A DNA stretch of 37,797 nt from Polaromonas sp. (lineage in GTDB: Bacteria; Pseudomonadota; Gammaproteobacteria; Burkholderiales; Burkholderiaceae_C), in contig JAAFJF010000031.1 of assembly GCA_013298815.1 (NCBI GenBank), forward strand, positions 1 through 37,797, given 5' to 3'. The notes beneath the pieces were generated by a model that was not told the origin of the DNA, ran no database searches, and saw nothing but the letters and a program-made list of their open reading frames with translations. A program made the translations under genes and the position numbers. Numbering within the stretch: position 1 is the stretch's first letter; each line of letters opens with the position of its first letter. Shown in pieces: positions 1 through 6,823 of the stretch.

Positions 1-387
1 ATCTTCAGACAACTCGCCCAATTGCTCAACTCTTATTGCCAAAATCGTATTGCTTGGGTTCCAGTCTGCCAAAAAAATGTGATCTGCATGCTTGCTGGCA
101 AGCTTGATGCTTGAGGCAATCGCAGCAAACAACTGGTCGATTTTGCTCAAATACACATTGATGCAAGCTCGTGCAGCTGCCGCTTTAGACTCGCAATCAC
201 GCAGAATAGCGCGTTCAATGGGTTGCAGTTTTGCGAACTTTACTTTGCGTAGACTGCGCAGTCTAGGCGAAGATGCCGCCAAACTGCATGCCAACGGCTT
301 TGCTTGTATAAGCGCCGAATCCACGAAGACTGGTACGTAAGGGACATGTTGAGTGATTTGGGTGATTTGAGTATTTACATGTGTCAT
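1..387 (-). CDS. Truncated 5' part of an unknown gene (runs off the left edge)
   Basis: Read leftwards from the ATG at 387-385, the frame is open for 129 codons to the first base of the window with no stop, so this is the 5' part of a gene that continues outside. AAGGAT (394-399, minus sense) lies 6 nt before the ATG and supports the start. The product begins MTHVNTQITQITQHVPYV, then has an Ala-rich stretch (about residues 65-95) and no membrane segment or signal peptide. I do not recognise a family. A strong inverted repeat (402-444) lies in its leader. Coding status rests on the long open frame and the ribosome-binding site. Confidence 0.6.
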   Translation of the reverse strand, partial: MTHVNTQITQITQHVPYVPVFVDSALIQAKPLACSLAASSPRLRSLRKVKFAKLQPIERAILRDCESKAAAARACINVYLSKIDQLFAAIASSIKLASKHADHIFLADWNPSNTILAIRVEQLGELSED

Positions 388-401
388 GATGAGATCCTTG
401 A

Positions 402-444
402 TACACACAAACTCGTTCGGAATGAACGATTTAATTTGTGTGTA
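402..444. promoter_or_regulatory. Nested inverted repeat in the leader of the truncated gene
   Basis: The outer arms TACACACAAA (402-411) and TTTGTGTGTA (435-444) are perfect 10-bp complements. Inside them CGTTC (414-418) pairs with GAACG (424-428) around GGAAT. The element starts 14 nt upstream of the start codon of the leftward gene, just outside its ribosome-binding site. It could be an mRNA leader hairpin or a dimeric repressor site; there is no T-run, so a terminator is unlikely. Confidence 0.55.
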
Positions 445-680
445 AATAGAATCTCATATTAAAAAGCGCGCGCAACTTGAATTTTTTCGGAAACGCCTTT
501 TTGAACCAAAAATCAGTATTAAAGAATAATATTTATTGATCCAAAGTGTCACTGGTCTTGTCAGTGCCAGCTTATCTAACACGCTTTCCATATCTTCAAA
601 GTCTAATAACTCGCCCAAACAGCCGTTGTCGATTACCCAATGCATTCTGTCATTACCGTTAATGAGCACCGATGTACTTG

Positions 681-989
681 ACGTTCAAACGGGGTTTGCA
701 CCACCTCGTCACAGCTCACGGCAAAGTTCGCTTGGACGTTGTAGCAGTCAAAACCCAAGCCCCCGAGCAACCTGTCGCCCTGCAGTTTATGGTCGAGCGC
801 AGCGGCCAAATCAGCCAGGGCCCCAGCTTTGAAGGCGACGAAACCCTGCTCGGCTCCCTCTGGCGCACCCTAAAAACCCCCAACATCGTAGCCGTCGTCG
901 CCTACGGCGACCCCCAACACGCCACCGGGCGTGACAGGCGGGCTTGGGTGGCGGATGTGAAGGGGGAGATTGAGCGCCTTAAGGCTTAA
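681..989 (+). pseudogene. C-terminal remnant of a PlsC/OlsA-type acyltransferase
   Basis: The frame reads TFKRGL, then 'QPVALQF', 'GDETLLGSLWRTLKTPNIVA', then 'YGDPQHATGRDRR' and a Lys-Glu-rich end. This matches the C-terminal third of bacterial 1-acylglycerol-3-phosphate or lyso-ornithine-lipid acyltransferases: a post-catalytic FKRG block, a 'GD.sL..slw' strand and a final 'GRDRR' helix. The N-terminal half with the catalytic HX4D motif is absent; upstream lies unrelated AT-rich sequence. The fragment is clearly more GC-rich than its surroundings. It is best read as a relic of an older chromosomal gene. Family assignment is from recognition of motif order, without alignment. Confidence 0.55.
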
Positions 990-1125
990 AAGGCTTGAAT
1001 TGCCAAATTTGGAGGTATTTTTAGGCTCTAGTCGTCGTGTTTGTTGCCTGGGGTGCTATTGAATTTGTATTTTTTAAATACTTGTAACGACCGTTTGGCC
1101 GCGCATGACGCTTGGCTGTTGAATG

Positions 1126-1977
1126 TTATTCTTCATCCATATGAGATCGATAGGCTCTCAAGCGCGCGCCAATGTTATTGTCTTGTTGGCGAATTGCTTC
1201 TACACGCTCAAGTAAAAAGTCTTCTCTAACGATTTCAATAACCGTTGTTCGACGCTGTTCCTCATCATGCCAATTGAACTCAAGTCTTGCAATTGGTATT
1301 TCGAGCAGTCTGAGTGAACCATCATCATCGATTCTCGCAGTCATGAGTTGGCCACTAACAACGATTATTGATTGCCAGAAAAACGCGCGCCAATAATCTG
1401 TGCTGTCTTCTTTTGTCCATTCATTAAAGCTAGCGAGCTCCCCCTCGGTGTATTCGGCTAAGGCGAGCAAGGATGCTTGCAACTCTTCAGGGTGGGTGGC
1501 AGTCAGACTGGCACTGCCAGCGGAGCTGCTTACTGCGCAGTACTGCGCAAAGAGATTGTCCCAATTCGCATTTTTTTCATCGTATATATGAAACTCTTGA
1601 TAAAACGGACAGGGCATGGGTGTGACCCCGAACTTGATGTAATTTTCCCAGTCCGCGTTTGGGGTCGATGGTCGTTCCGCTAGGAGCACGAGTGGAAGAT
1701 CATTGTTATAGGTCTCAATTGGTATGGCTGTCTTGACGCAGACACCGTCAGTAGCAGGACTATCGCCATCCTCAGCAACCAATCCAATGAATTTTGTAGT
1801 TCCTGTTCGCGCACTTTTGAAAGCGACGTTCGGTTCAACAAAGAATCGAGCCCCGGACAAAGAGCGAATCATTCGCGACGGAAGGAGATAGCCCGATTTT
1901 GAGAGGCATTCTTTAACTGCTTCAACTGATATTTCTTTGTTAGATGACATCGTGTAACTTTGTTGCCAATCGTTCAT
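1126..1977 (-). CDS. Accessory protein, possibly a degenerate restriction-nuclease-like domain
   Basis: A 283-aa soluble protein with no signal peptide or membrane segment. It lies 31 nt downstream of the membrane-protein gene 2009-2737 on the same strand, so the two probably form an operon. Residues about 45-120 read 'RFFVEPNVAF..ARTGTTKFIGLVAE' then 'AIPIETYNNDLPLVLLAE'. This order resembles PD-(D/E)XK-like accessory proteins ('vEpnv..d..tg..rEiDi.a' followed by 'iECKn..P.v'), but the expected D and ECK residues appear replaced (FIGL for EIDL, ETY for ECK). The C-terminal half is an acidic helical region. No clear ribosome-binding site precedes either the first ATG or the ATG at codon 10, so the start is uncertain. 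The nuclease-like link is inference. Confidence 0.6.
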   Translation of the reverse strand: MNDWQQSYTMSSNKEISVEAVKECLSKSGYLLPSRMIRSLSGARFFVEPNVAFKSARTGTTKFIGLVAEDGDSPATDGVCVKTAIPIETYNNDLPLVLLAERPSTPNADWENYIKFGVTPMPCPFYQEFHIYDEKNANWDNLFAQYCAVSSSAGSASLTATHPEELQASLLALAEYTEGELASFNEWTKEDSTDYWRAFFWQSIIVVSGQLMTARIDDDGSLRLLEIPIARLEFNWHDEEQRRTTVIEIVREDFLLERVEAIRQQDNNIGARLRAYRSHMDEE

Positions 1978-2008
1978 GCTTCGCTTAGCCTAGTCTTGGA
2001 GTTAGGAA

Positions 2009-2737
2009 TCACAACATGGCGAAGGGCGGAATGCCTTCGTTTTGTATAGCTTCACGTAGGTCTCGTCGTGCTCGGAGTTCCCACGGTGCCCTGCGCTCAG
2101 CGGTAGTATTTTGGTAGAACCAGTCCTTTAGCGACTGGATTCGATCTCTTGCATCCCAGTCGCATGGGATTAACTGCTGTTCGAACGAGACAACCCACCA
2201 CCATACAAACAGTTCGCCAAAGAGTTCGGTCACCATTTCTTTTTGTACCCGATCATGTTGTACCAAGAAGCTCAGTCGCAAAAAGAATCCAACCACAATC
2301 CAAATCTGGGCTGCTTCATCAGGTTGCGTTTGATCCTCGATCTCCAGTAGCGTATTCGAAGCGTAGTCTCTGACGGTTTGCCCCGCTCTGGTCCTTGCTC
2401 GATATGTAGACTCACTGTTCCACTCTCGATGCAGGTCTACAACTGTCTTGATTCGCTCCTCTGAGTCCTGCTCCTTCTTACGCTGATCCTCGTTGTATCG
2501 CTGTAGAGATATGGCTATATAGGCAACAGCAATGATGTTTAGAAGGGCAAACATTGGATTGAGCATGCCTCCCATATAGTCCCCAAACTGCCCCCATCCT
2601 GCCGGATCGGTTGTGGATACATTGAGTGCACGAAGCTTCCATGAAAATGTTGCGACGACAGCGATTATGTAGACGGCAACGAACGCACATACCCACCAAA
2701 GTGCGCGTTTGACTGATGCTGATTTCTCTTTAGGCAT
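2009..2737 (-). CDS. Two-TM putAbiC/DUF4760-like membrane protein
   Basis: A 242-aa protein with a short basic N terminus, a first membrane helix at about residues 13-32, the motif 'GWGQFGDYMGGMLNPMFALL' at about 46-65, and a second helix continuing to about 77. A charged coiled coil (about 78-105) and a helical cytoplasmic domain rich in Trp and Arg follow. The 'GqfGDy.GG.lNP' block between two helices is the hallmark I associate with putative phage abortive-infection (putAbiC) and DUF4760-like proteins. With the gene 31 nt downstream it forms a two-gene unit that could be anti-phage or stress-related. The catalytic or sensing function is unknown. Nothing in the sequence suggests truncation. 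Confidence 0.6.
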   Translation of the reverse strand: MPKEKSASVKRALWWVCAFVAVYIIAVVATFSWKLRALNVSTTDPAGWGQFGDYMGGMLNPMFALLNIIAVAYIAISLQRYNEDQRKKEQDSEERIKTVVDLHREWNSESTYRARTRAGQTVRDYASNTLLEIEDQTQPDEAAQIWIVVGFFLRLSFLVQHDRVQKEMVTELFGELFVWWWVVSFEQQLIPCDWDARDRIQSLKDWFYQNTTAERRAPWELRARRDLREAIQNEGIPPFAML

Positions 2738-3095
2738 ATAGGAAATGTGATTTCTGGCACTACAGTCTTTGCAGCATATTAAGAAAATGGGTGAAGAATC
2801 TGGTTATTGAAATCTTCGATGAAGAGTTTGCACTATATTTCAAAGAAGTAACTAAATGTGTTTCTTCGAAAGCTGGTCCAAAAACACACACGGGTAAGCC
2901 ATTTTCACAAAAATATCATAGCACCAAAGCCAACAAATACATCGGCTAGCGTGCAATTTGACAGGTCAAAAAGCATTCAAACTGGACTTAGCGATTTTGC
3001 TATCAAATAAGTAGCGGTGTAGGCAATAAATACGCGCGGCTAGAGGTCGAAATTAAGCTATTTAAGCCAAAATCCCATTTTCAACCCGCTAAAAC
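2738..3095. other. Intergenic stretch without a convincing gene
   Basis: I see no open frame with coding character on either strand. The only recognisable structure is one copy of the dispersed hairpin repeat near 2993-3050. The start of the stretch is the AT-rich upstream region of the leftward membrane-protein gene and should contain its promoter, which I cannot pinpoint. Confidence 0.4.
2993..3050 (+). repeat. Dispersed hairpin repeat, copy B
   Basis: The block has GCTAT/GTAGC half-sites (2999-3003, 3011-3015) followed by AGGCAATAAATACGCG and a CGGCTAGAGG tail. The same layout, with near-identical AGGCA.TAAATACGCCGG cores, recurs at about 12091, 31786 and 35088. It resembles the short non-coding repeats scattered through Comamonadaceae genomes. 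Confidence 0.55.
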
Positions 3096-3440
3096 CTATT
3101 TAGCTTGCCGTTCAAACGTCACAAAATGGTCCACTTCGGCGCGGATGCCTATCCATTCGCCTAGGGAGTGGTCGTGGTGGCTGGGGACGTTGGCGAGGTG
3201 GGTTTCTCCGGTTTGCAGGCGAAGGGTGTAGAGGAACTCGGAGCCACGGAAGGCTTTGCGGACGATCTTGGCTTTGACGGGGGCGTGGTCTTCGTGGACG
3301 ATCTCGTCGGCGCGCAGCAGCAGGTCGCATTAACCGTTGGAGAAAGCGGAGGGCTTTTGGGGGCATTCGTCCAGGCCGCTGAGTGCGCCCTGCCGGCTTT
3401 GGACGGTCAAGTGGGCGCTGGCTTCACGAATCGTTGTGAG
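3096..3440 (-). pseudogene. C-terminal remnant of an FbpC/PotA-type ABC transporter ATPase
   Basis: The minus frame ending at the TAG at 3096-3098 reads 'LLLRADEIVHEDHAPVKAKI', then 'FRGSEFLYTLRL', 'HDHSLGEWIGI' and 'VDHFVTFERQAK'. This is the TOBE-domain end of iron(III)/polyamine-type ABC ATP-binding subunits. An in-frame TAA interrupts it at 3330-3332 just before the 'LLLRADEIVHED' block. The Walker A, signature and Walker B regions are missing: upstream the sequence becomes a methyltransferase fragment. GC content is high compared with neighbouring genes. This is a dead fragment, and its joining to the methylase piece marks a deletion or recombination scar near 3440-3470. Confidence 0.65.
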
Positions 3441-3469
3441 CAAAAGACGCCATGCCAACCGAAGAGGCC

Positions 3470-3803
3470 TCCAGCTGGTCGTGGGTGTTAAACAGGGGGA
3501 CTATATAAATATCCCGAATCTTGCCCGCATGGGTAGCGCGCAGCAGGCGCAGGCTGTAGAAATTGTCGCCTTCTATGATCAGGTTTTGTTGGAAATGCGA
3601 GCCTTCTAGCGTGTGACTGATTCGGACACAAGGCGGGGTAGAACGACGTTGGTGTTGAGTGCGGCGTCGCGCTCGATGGCGTTAGCCTCCCAATACAAAC
3701 CCAGTTTCTGCTTGGTCAAATGCTCAACCAGAAGGCGGCGAAGCTGCGGGGCGTTGAGATTGGCAAGCTGAGAGAGGAGGTCGGTGGTGTTTTGGCTGCG
3801 CAT
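3470..3803 (-). pseudogene. N-terminal remnant of a type III-like adenine methyltransferase (Mod)
   Basis: From the ATG at 3803 the frame reads 'LTKQKLGLYWEANAIERDAA', then 'TNVVLPRLVSES', and stops at 3606. In the next frame it continues as 'NLIIEGDNFYSLRLLRATHA' 'GKIRDIYIVPLFNT'. That is the conserved entry of beta-class N6-adenine or type III Mod methylases: 'NLIIeGDN..aL..L...yagkik.IYIDPPYNT'. Two lesions are visible: a one-base frameshift near 3610 and conversion of the catalytic DPPYNT motif to VPLFNT (3484-3501). The rest of the methylase is gone; the frame runs into an ABC-ATPase remnant. It is therefore inactive. Confidence 0.65.
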
Positions 3804-3892
3804 CTGATGATTATCACGTTAAAAAAACGGATTCCAAGGGCAGAGGAGCGCTGAAAGTTGAGGTGATTTGCTTTTAAAACTACCAATAACTT

Positions 3893-3912
3893 CTCCGCCA
3901 CATGTGGCGGAG
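3893..3912. promoter_or_regulatory. Perfect 20-bp palindrome
   Basis: CTCCGCCACATGTGGCGGAG is perfectly self-complementary with no spacer. It sits in a gene-poor stretch between the methylase remnant and the winged-helix-like gene. With no loop and no T-run it is better explained as a dimeric protein-binding site or a cruciform than as a terminator. Its flanks are AT-rich, so the GC-rich palindrome stands out. Confidence 0.6.
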
Positions 3913-4372
3913 CGTTTAAGAAACTTGAAAGGAGCTGAGGCGTGGTTATTTGACAACGAAAAAATCTTGAAAAGTTATCCATGGGCATCCGCTGACACTT
4001 TCTTGAAAACGCTATGAAAAATGGTGTCTTTCATGTTTGCAGAATGGCAAGAATCGATGTAATATTCAAATGCACCCAGGCAAATGGGAAATGAATTTAT
4101 CGTCACTTCGGTCGATAGGACAGATTTTTGGCTATTGACTTAGTCATAAAAAATAATGTGCAAAGCATTATTTTGGACAATCGCGCTCACTTAAAGATGC
4201 GATTTCAATTTACATACGTGGAGCAAAACAGGTAAGACCTGTCTGCAGTCTGCTGCGTTCATTTAAAAAACACGCGTGCGCGTCACTAAGAAAATAACTT
4301 GAGCATTTCAAGTTTCGCACGCCTGTACGCACGCATCGGGCTCTTATTTCAAATGTTTTTTGGAGCTTCATT
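3913..4372. other. Non-coding region with further inverted repeats upstream of the wHTH gene
   Basis: No convincing gene is present. Two clear inverted repeats occur here: AAAATAATG/CATTATTTT with a 7-nt spacer (4150-4174), and ACAGGT/ACCTGT around AAG (4228-4242). CG-rich alternating runs (ACGCGTGCGCG near 4271 and GCACGCCTGTACGCACGC near 4317) lie closer to the gene. This is a plausible control region for the gene at 4373, probably bound by its own product, but no clear -35/-10 pair could be assigned. Confidence 0.45.
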
Positions 4373-4678
4373 ATGAAGTTTTTAATTGAGCCAGAAGAGG
4401 TGCAGCTGCTTTTTTCAATGGGTCATTCTTCGTTGCACGATTTCAAAAGCGACGGACTTATTTCGCCACCAATTCATTGGAACGGGGAGAGAAAGGTTAT
4501 GTTTTGCCTTGAAACCGTTGCCAACGAGTTAGCCCGAAATAACAAACTAGACCCGCCAACTGAGCAAACGTTATTGCATTTTTCTACACTGATTTGGCAA
4601 GACAGGCGTGCTCAGTTGAACGAGTTGAAGTTGGTGAAAAAAGCTAAACGGGCTGCGAAAGCCCAAGCTTGTAAGTAA
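4373..4678 (+). CDS. Small DNA-binding regulator/excisionase-like protein
   Basis: A 101-aa basic protein. Residues 1-55 ('FLIEPEEVQLLFSMGHSSLH', 'DFKSDGLISPPIHWNGERKV', then a Leu/Asn-rich helix) look like the winged-helix layout of AlpA/excisionase-like proteins: helix, turn, a short loop containing PPI.W, then a strand. The C-terminal 30 residues are rich in Lys and Ala. GGAG about 10 nt before the ATG supports the start. It precedes a tyrosine recombinase on the same strand, separated by a long structured leader, and is a likely recombination-directionality factor or regulator of that element. The family is inferred from shape, not from a precise match. Confidence 0.6.
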   Translation: MKFLIEPEEVQLLFSMGHSSLHDFKSDGLISPPIHWNGERKVMFCLETVANELARNNKLDPPTEQTLLHFSTLIWQDRRAQLNELKLVKKAKRAAKAQACK

Positions 4679-5305
4679 GACTTTTACACAGTCTCCCAGA
4701 ACCCTGTTCGAAGAACGAGGCAATGGGTATGCCGATTGAATTCAGTCGTCATTCCCGTTGTTTCAAAACCCCGCAAAAAGCGGAAACGAAAACAGCATTT
4801 GCATCGCAATGATGTGACTTAAACAACGTAAAAAACAAGTGTCATAAGCACTTCCAAGAAAAAATGTTTACTTGCTGTCCATAAGTCAGACCAAGTATCA
4901 AAAGTTGCTAAACCTTGAGTCATACCTGCAGCCACTGTTTATGTTGCTTGCAGCAGGTTTATCAACCTTGAATAGAACCTTGAACCAAAAGTTGGTTGAA
5001 ATATAAACGCACGGGTTGACCACCCGCTTGATGCCTTGGCCGCTATTTAGCGGCACAGCAGCAAGTCAACGCGTGACTACTTTTTAGTAGTCAAAAAAAC
5101 TCAAAGGGATTCGATACCCTAGGCCATCTTGGTCGTTGTCGAACGCAAGGTGCGCGTTAGCTCCAAATCCCAATCGTTTTGCGGTTGGTTAAGCAGATCG
5201 CCAAAAGGTCTCTGCCGCATGCAATGAATCACACGTCATGTATGCGAAAAAAATTAAGTGTTTAAGTTCTTGTGTGATTGCTGGTTTTTCTATTCAGGAG
5301 TTCAT
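4679..5305 (+). other. Long hairpin-rich leader upstream of the Integrase_1 gene
   Basis: This 627-nt stretch has no real gene but carries a series of perfect small hairpins: CCGC-AAAAA-GCGG (4771-4783), CGGGT-TGACC-ACCCG (5012-5026), CCGCT-ATTT-AGCGG (5040-5053) and GACTACT-TTTT-AGTAGTC followed by an A-run (5075-5092). A weaker AGGG/CCCT pair lies at 5105-5120, and a CCTGC..GCAGG pair at about 4927-4959. Such density suggests a structured untranslated RNA or recombination site belonging to the integrase module. No known riboswitch or ncRNA class is recognised. Confidence 0.45.
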
Positions 5306-6688
5306 ATGTCAAATTTACTATCACGTGCTTATGGGGTTCAGCAAGGGCGGCTGCCAGATTATCAAATCGTTTTTGATGAGGTTGCTAGTCAGTCCGCCGG
5401 GGCCAAACGATTCAGAATCACTATGAGTGATTTTGCGTTAAGGAACGCAGGAAAGCGGGTGAACGGTAATGTTGCAAGCTTTAAAACAATTGAAGCCTCA
5501 AAAGACGCACTTGGCGGTATGGCAACGACGTTGTGGGGATTGGGATATCAGCTATCAGCTCCCGAGGGAATTACTGAAAAACATATCCGCGCTCTTATAC
5601 GTTACAAGTGGGCATGTGGAATCAGTGAGGGCGCACTCAGTGTTTTACAAACGCAATTAAATAAATTGACCCTCTGGATTAAAAAACCTGGCATGGTTAA
5701 ATCTGCCAGTTTTTATCTTCCAGACGTAGATCCAAAATATTTTAGGCGGAAGAAGGTCGCCGTAAAAAGCAAAAGCGTTACTGGAAATGGTTACGAGCTT
5801 GAAACCGTCATCAATAAAGCAGACGCAATCGACCAAAGATTTGGCGTGATGGTGCGAATGTCGATTGCTTTTGGCTTGCGAAGGTGTGAGCTGCTCCAAA
5901 TCAAACCGCACATTGACGACAGAGAGCTTTACTTAGATATCCGCCAAGGCGTAGCCAAAAACGGGCGGCATCGGGCTATCCCCGTTGAAATGGAAGCGCA
6001 GCGGAATACTTTGAATTATGCAAAGTCGCTGGTTCGCAGCTCAGAACACTTGGGATGGATAGACAAACCTCGGTTAAATGGATCGTTATTGAAGCGAAAC
6101 GAAAACCGGTACAACGATTTTATGCAGCAGTTGGGCTTTACTAAAAAGCATGCAGGGATAACGGGGCATGGACTTAGGGCTGAATATGCCGAAAATATGG
6201 CGATTTCAAAAGGTTTTATCCCCGCCACTTTGGGAGGCACTAAAGCAGATGTACTTGAGAAGTTGGATCAAGAAAGATTTGATTTAGCACGTATGCAAGT
6301 GGCTGAAAACATGGGACATTCTCGGGTTTCGATCACTGGTGCGTACTACGGTAACCTAACAGCAAAAATTCCAAATAGTTTTGGGCAAAGACTTGGAACG
6401 ATTCAATTGAGTCAAAGTAGGGTGGCGACTGTCTTTATCAATCCCCCAGTTATCACTCAACCAACAGGTGGCTATGCTCGAATGTCAGCAAGGAAAATTG
6501 AATTCGCTGATATTACAGCTTTGATTGAAGATGTAAGCTCTGGATTAGGGGTTGAGGTAAGCCGGTTAGATTTAAAGGCATTTATAAACAGCGATGACAA
6601 TGGAAAAGAGCGCTTGTCTGATGTTGAGAATCAGGAATTGAGGCGATTGTCCGTAGGTTTGCTGATCAAGTTTGGAGCTAGTTTATGA
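5306..6688 (+). CDS. Tyrosine recombinase, Integrase_1 domain family
   Basis: A site-specific DNA recombinase of 460 aa. I place the start at ATG 5306 because AGGAG lies 5 nt before it; an in-frame start 16 codons upstream has no such site. Numbering from 5306, a SAM-like N-terminal DNA-binding region covers about residues 30-150. The catalytic residues are visible: R192/R193 in 'FGLRRCELL', K218 in 'VAKNGRHRAIP', H288 and R291 in 'TGHGLRAEY', H338 in 'MGHSR', and the nucleophile Y347 or Y348 in 'TGAYYG'. These motifs fit the Phage_int_SAM_5/Integrase_1 type found on proteobacterial islands and plasmids. The last 90 residues form an extra C-terminal extension. All key residues are present, so it should be active. 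Its TGA overlaps the ATG of a short ORF. Confidence 0.85.
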   Translation: MSNLLSRAYGVQQGRLPDYQIVFDEVASQSAGAKRFRITMSDFALRNAGKRVNGNVASFKTIEASKDALGGMATTLWGLGYQLSAPEGITEKHIRALIRYKWACGISEGALSVLQTQLNKLTLWIKKPGMVKSASFYLPDVDPKYFRRKKVAVKSKSVTGNGYELETVINKADAIDQRFGVMVRMSIAFGLRRCELLQIKPHIDDRELYLDIRQGVAKNGRHRAIPVEMEAQRNTLNYAKSLVRSSEHLGWIDKPRLNGSLLKRNENRYNDFMQQLGFTKKHAGITGHGLRAEYAENMAISKGFIPATLGGTKADVLEKLDQERFDLARMQVAENMGHSRVSITGAYYGNLTAKIPNSFGQRLGTIQLSQSRVATVFINPPVITQPTGGYARMSARKIEFADITALIEDVSSGLGVEVSRLDLKAFINSDDNGKERLSDVENQELRRLSVGLLIKFGASL

Positions 6689-6792
6689 AATTCGAGTTGA
6701 TGCATCTTTACCAAGGCATTAACACCGGCACTGTTTTGACGAGCACCACTACTCAAATATATAGTTCTAAAGAGCTCAGTGGGCTAGTTTAA
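6685..6792 (+). CDS. 35-aa ORF translationally coupled to the integrase, probably a truncated gene
   Basis: ATGA at 6685-6688 joins the integrase stop to this 35-codon frame (MKFELMHLYQGINTG..., ending GLV). The overlap suggests that a second gene once followed the integrase. The short length and the immediate change to a convergent TPR gene suggest that this is only its 5' stub, cut at the boundary with the Tad locus. No function can be assigned. Confidence 0.35.
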   Translation: MKFELMHLYQGINTGTVLTSTTTQIYSSKELSGLV

Positions 6793-6823
6793 GAATATAT
6801 TTATTTTCACAAAAATGCAATGC

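Noticed and set aside
454-669. 71-codon minus-strand frame between the truncated gene and the PlsC remnant
   Set aside because: GTG start without a ribosome-binding site, AT-rich low-complexity C terminus and no recognisable family; at most a decayed fragment.
3168-3609. Plus-strand open frames rich in Gly/Val over the 3.1-3.6 kb region
   Set aside because: They are antisense to recognisable TOBE-domain and methyltransferase fragments on the minus strand, which carry real motifs.
3716-3988. 90-codon minus-strand frame upstream of the methylase remnant
   Set aside because: Its C-terminal part is out of frame with the methylase motifs and its N-terminal part spans the 20-bp palindrome; no family features.
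5105-5120. T-arm-like sequence GGGATTCGATACCC in the integrase leader
   Set aside because: Stem length and loop spacing do not fit a tRNA or tmRNA T arm, and no acceptor or anticodon elements surround it.
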